Part shown: positions 30,912 to 33,427 of the stretch, piece by piece
How positions within the stretch are numbered: position 1 is the stretch's first letter
Layout of the letters: the number at the start of each line of letters is the position of its first letter
NCBI RefSeq assembly: GCF_004682045.1
Contig: NZ_QUZT01000072.1
Span: 1 to 33,427 of the forward strand
Reading direction: 5' to 3'
DNA: 33,427 nucleotides
From: Pseudomonas nabeulensis
Lineage (GTDB): Bacteria > Pseudomonadota > Gammaproteobacteria > Pseudomonadales > Pseudomonadaceae
The notes under the pieces: generated by a model
Databases searched by the model: none
What the model saw: the letters and a program-made list of their open reading frames with translations, nothing else
What the model was told of the DNA's origin: nothing
Translations under genes and position numbers: made by a program

Positions 30912-32378
30912 ATGAAATTCAAGGATCTTCGGGATTTCGTGCAGCAACTTGAGCAGCGCGGAGAGTTGAAACGTATCCAGATGCCGATTTCCCCGGTACT
31001 GGAAATGACTGAGATTTGCGACCGCACCTTGCGCAACAAGGGCCCGGCGCTGCTGTTCGAGAACCCGACCGGCTTTGATATCCCGGTGCTCGGCAACCTG
31101 TTCGGCACCCCGGAGCGCGTGGCGTTCGGCATGGGCGCCGAGTCGGTCAGCGAGCTGCGCGAGATTGGCAAGCTGCTGGCGTTCCTCAAGGAACCCGAGC
31201 CGCCCAAGGGCCTCAAGGATGCCTGGTCGAAGCTGCCGATCTTCCGCAAGATCATTGCCATGGCCCCCAAAGTGGTCAAGGACGCGGTGTGCCAGGAAGT
31301 GGTCATCGAAGGCGATGATGTCGACCTGGCCATGCTGCCGGTGCAAACCTGCTGGCCCGGCGACGTCGGCCCGCTGATCACCTGGGGCCTGACTGTCACC
31401 AAGGGCCCGAACAAGGACCGCCAGAACCTCGGTATCTACCGCCAGCAAGTGATCGGCCGCAATAAGGTGATCATGCGTTGGCTGAGCCACCGTGGCGGCG
31501 CCCTCGACTATCGCGAATGGTGCGAAAAACACCCGGGCAAACCGTTCCCGGTGTCCGTGGCCCTGGGCGCCGACCCGGCGACCATCCTTGGCGCCGTCAC
31601 CCCGGTGCCCGATAGCCTGTCCGAATACGCTTTCGCCGGTCTGCTGCGCGGTAACCGCACCGAACTGGTGAAGTGCCGTGGCAACGACCTGCAAGTGCCG
31701 GCCACCGCTGAAATCATCCTTGAAGGCGTGATTCATCCGGGCGAGATGGCCGATGAAGGCCCGTACGGCGACCACACCGGTTATTACAATGAAGTGGACA
31801 GCTTCCCGGTGTTCACCGTCGAGCGCATCACTCACCGGATCAAACCGATCTACCACAGCACCTACACCGGCCGTCCACCGGATGAGCCCGCCATCCTCGG
31901 CGTGGCGCTCAACGAAGTGTTCGTGCCGATCCTGCAAAAGCAGTTCCCGGAGATCACCGACTTCTACCTGCCGCCCGAAGGCTGCTCGTACCGCATGGCC
32001 ATCGTGACCATGAAGAAGTCGTACCCGGGCCATGCCAAGCGCGTCATGTTGGGTGTGTGGTCGTTTTTGCGACAGTTCATGTACACCAAGTTCGTTATCG
32101 TCACCGACGACGACATCAACGCCCGCGACTGGAACGACGTGATCTGGGCCATCACCACGCGCATGGACCCCAAGCGCGACACGGTGATGATCGACAACAC
32201 GCCCATCGACTACCTCGACTTCGCCTCGCCGGTGTCGGGCCTGGGTTCGAAGATGGGCCTGGATGCGACCCACAAGTGGCCGGGTGAGACCACTCGCGAG
32301 TGGGGCCGGGTGATCGTCAAGGATGAAGCCGTCACCGCGCGTGTCGATGCGATCTGGAAAGAATTGGGAATAGATTGA
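30912..32378 (+). CDS. ubiD: 4-hydroxy-3-polyprenylbenzoate decarboxylase
   Basis: This prenyl-FMN-dependent enzyme decarboxylates 3-octaprenyl-4-hydroxybenzoate in ubiquinone synthesis. The 488 residues begin KFKDLRDFVQQLEQRGELKRI, the conserved UbiD start. NLFGTPERVAFGMG, GVIHPGEMADEGPYGDHTGYYNEVDSFPVFTVERITHR and the metal/cofactor segment EWGRVIVKD follow; Arg and two Glu residues of the active site lie in the ADEGPYGDHTG and nearby motifs. It needs prenyl-FMN from UbiX, which is not in this window. I chose the ATG at 30912 with GGTGG upstream; an alternative GTG at 30900 gives four extra residues. It overlaps the next start (TGATG). Confidence 0.96.
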   Translation: MKFKDLRDFVQQLEQRGELKRIQMPISPVLEMTEICDRTLRNKGPALLFENPTGFDIPVLGNLFGTPERVAFGMGAESVSELREIGKLLAFLKEPEPPKGLKDAWSKLPIFRKIIAMAPKVVKDAVCQEVVIEGDDVDLAMLPVQTCWPGDVGPLITWGLTVTKGPNKDRQNLGIYRQQVIGRNKVIMRWLSHRGGALDYREWCEKHPGKPFPVSVALGADPATILGAVTPVPDSLSEYAFAGLLRGNRTELVKCRGNDLQVPATAEIILEGVIHPGEMADEGPYGDHTGYYNEVDSFPVFTVERITHRIKPIYHSTYTGRPPDEPAILGVALNEVFVPILQKQFPEITDFYLPPEGCSYRMAIVTMKKSYPGHAKRVMLGVWSFLRQFMYTKFVIVTDDDINARDWNDVIWAITTRMDPKRDTVMIDNTPIDYLDFASPVSGLGSKMGLDATHKWPGETTREWGRVIVKDEAVTARVDAIWKELGID

Positions 32379-33346
32379 TGCGTGTAACCCTGCAACCTTC
32401 CGGCGCCGTGCTGGAGCTGGTCCCTGGCGAGCGAATCCTCGAAGGCGCGCGCCGCCTGGGCTACGAATGTCCCCAGGCCTGTCGCAATGGCGTCTGCCAT
32501 GTATGCGCTGCGCTGCTGGTGGAAGGCCGGGTGCAGCAAGCCGGTGAGGTGCGCGACCATGGTGAGTTCTACACCTGCATCGCCGAGCCGTTGGAAGATT
32601 GCATTGTGTTGTGGGATGGCGTGCTGGCGCCGGGAGAGTTGCCGTTGCGCAAGTTGTCGTGTCAATTGAGTGAGTGCGTAGACGTCGGCGGTGATGTGTG
32701 GCGCGTGCGCCTGCGGGCTCCGGCCGGCAAGGCGGTGCGTTACCACGCTGGGCAATACCTGATGATCGAGCGGGAAAACGGCGAGAAATCAGCGTTTTCC
32801 CTGGCCTCGGCGCCCCACGCCGGACGTGAGCTGGAGTTGCATGTGCTGGCCCGCGAAGACAGCGCCCGTAGCCTGCTGGCGCAATTGCAGCGTAACCAGA
32901 TGGCGCGCATTGAGCTGCCATTTGGTGATACCCACCTGGCCGAACTGCCGGACGGGCCGTTGGTGCTGATCGCCGCGGGCACCGGCATGGCGCAGATGCA
33001 CAGCCTGATCGAACACTGCCGCGCCTCGGGCTTCAAACACCCGGTGCACCTGTACTGGGGCGTGCGCCGTCCGGAAGACTTCTACGACATTGAACACTGG
33101 GACCAGTGGCAGCAACTGCCCAACCTGTTCCTGCACAAAGTCGTCAGTGACCTGTGCGGCTGGGAAGGGCGCTGCGGGTTGTTGCATGAAGCGGTGTGTG
33201 AGGACATCAGCGACCTCAAGACTGTGCACGTCTACGCCAGCGGTTCACCGGCGATGATCTACGGCACGCTGGATGCGTTGGTCGAGGCGGGCATGGATGC
33301 GCACCAGATGCGTGCCGACGTGTTTGCGTACGCGCCCCGGCCCTGA
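32378..33346 (+). CDS. 2Fe-2S/FAD-dependent oxidoreductase, CDP-glucoseen-reductase-like
   Basis: A 322-residue flavoprotein. The N-terminal plant-type ferredoxin domain has Cys35, Cys40, Cys43 and Cys67 (CRNGVCHVC and later TCIAEP) for one 2Fe-2S cluster. The FAD-binding region is VRYHAGQYLMIERENGEKSAFSLASAP, and the NAD(P)H domain has LIAAGTGMAQMHSLIEHCR and a terminal VFAYAPRP. This layout is of the ferredoxin-NAD reductase type; databases often label it CDP-6-deoxy-delta-3,4-glucoseen reductase, which need not be its true substrate. It starts on a one-base overlap with the UbiD stop, so the two are translationally coupled and electron supply for an UbiD-related or quinone-linked reaction is a reasonable inference. 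Confidence 0.88.
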   Translation: MRVTLQPSGAVLELVPGERILEGARRLGYECPQACRNGVCHVCAALLVEGRVQQAGEVRDHGEFYTCIAEPLEDCIVLWDGVLAPGELPLRKLSCQLSECVDVGGDVWRVRLRAPAGKAVRYHAGQYLMIERENGEKSAFSLASAPHAGRELELHVLAREDSARSLLAQLQRNQMARIELPFGDTHLAELPDGPLVLIAAGTGMAQMHSLIEHCRASGFKHPVHLYWGVRRPEDFYDIEHWDQWQQLPNLFLHKVVSDLCGWEGRCGLLHEAVCEDISDLKTVHVYASGSPAMIYGTLDALVEAGMDAHQMRADVFAYAPRP

Positions 33347-33374
33347 CGCCGCGCCCACTGCTGGAGAGCGGTTT

Positions 33375-33427
33375 ATGTGGGAGGGGGCTTGCCCCCGATG
33401 GCGGTGTGTCAGTCACTCATTGGTTGG
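33375..33427. repeat. Left half of a REPIN, cut by the window end
   Basis: ATGTGGGAGGGGGCTTGCCC begins at 33375, continues GGCGGTGTGTCAGTCA and runs off the window before its inverted arm. It has the same orientation as copies 1-3 and follows the reductase gene. Confidence 0.85.

Overview
The window looks like a core chromosomal segment of a Pseudomonas from the P. fluorescens group. Three things point there. The coding sequence is GC-rich. Inverted REP pairs with the core GGGGGCTTGCCCCC lie at gene ends. The gene order is algP, TIGR02444 protein, yheS-like ABC-F, mscS-like, lysE-like, FTR1-like, yaiI, DedA, hemB, ppk, ppx, trxA, rho, acyltransferase, ubiD, flavodoxin/ferredoxin-type reductase, which from memory matches the P. 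aeruginosa PAO1 order around PA5236-PA5253.

Region 1 (1-4.2 kb) has the repeat-rich 3' end of algP, a small TIGR02444-family gene convergent with it, an ABC-F ATPase translationally coupled to a short MscS-type channel protein, and a LysE-type exporter. Region 2 (4.2-7.4 kb, minus strand) is a compact four-gene envelope operon: a COG3014-type lipoprotein, a YcfL-like lipoprotein, an LpoB-like lipoprotein and a non-lipidated CsgG/LpoB-like periplasmic protein. It has a plausible sigma-70 promoter. Region 3 (7.6-11 kb) has a cytochrome c/FTR1 iron permease fusion, yaiI and elbB. Region 4 (11-18 kb) has a fatty-acid-hydroxylase/sterol-desaturase family membrane enzyme, a DedA protein, hemB-ppk and the convergent ppx.

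Region 5 (about 18.1-26.8 kb) separates ppx from trxA, which I remember as neighbours in PAO1. It is therefore the best candidate for accessory DNA. It carries a four-gene DUF1120-type chaperone-usher fimbrial cluster and, on the opposite strand, a four-gene polar amino-acid ABC importer with a divergent FadR-type GntR regulator. A 15-bp palindrome in the divergent promoter region is a candidate operator. Region 6 (26.8-33.4 kb) returns to core genes: trxA and rho with clear intrinsic terminators, an OafA-type O-acyltransferase with an SGNH domain, ubiD and a coupled 2Fe-2S/FAD reductase.

Three complete REPIN-like inverted REP pairs, a fourth that is cut by the window end and one pair of a second REP class sit in 3' intergenic spaces. 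No tRNA, rRNA, CRISPR array, integrase or insertion sequence was seen. The most interesting candidates for under-described biology are the YcfL/LpoB/COG3014 lipoprotein operon and the DUF1120 chaperone-usher locus. The rest looks like well-conserved Pseudomonas housekeeping content.
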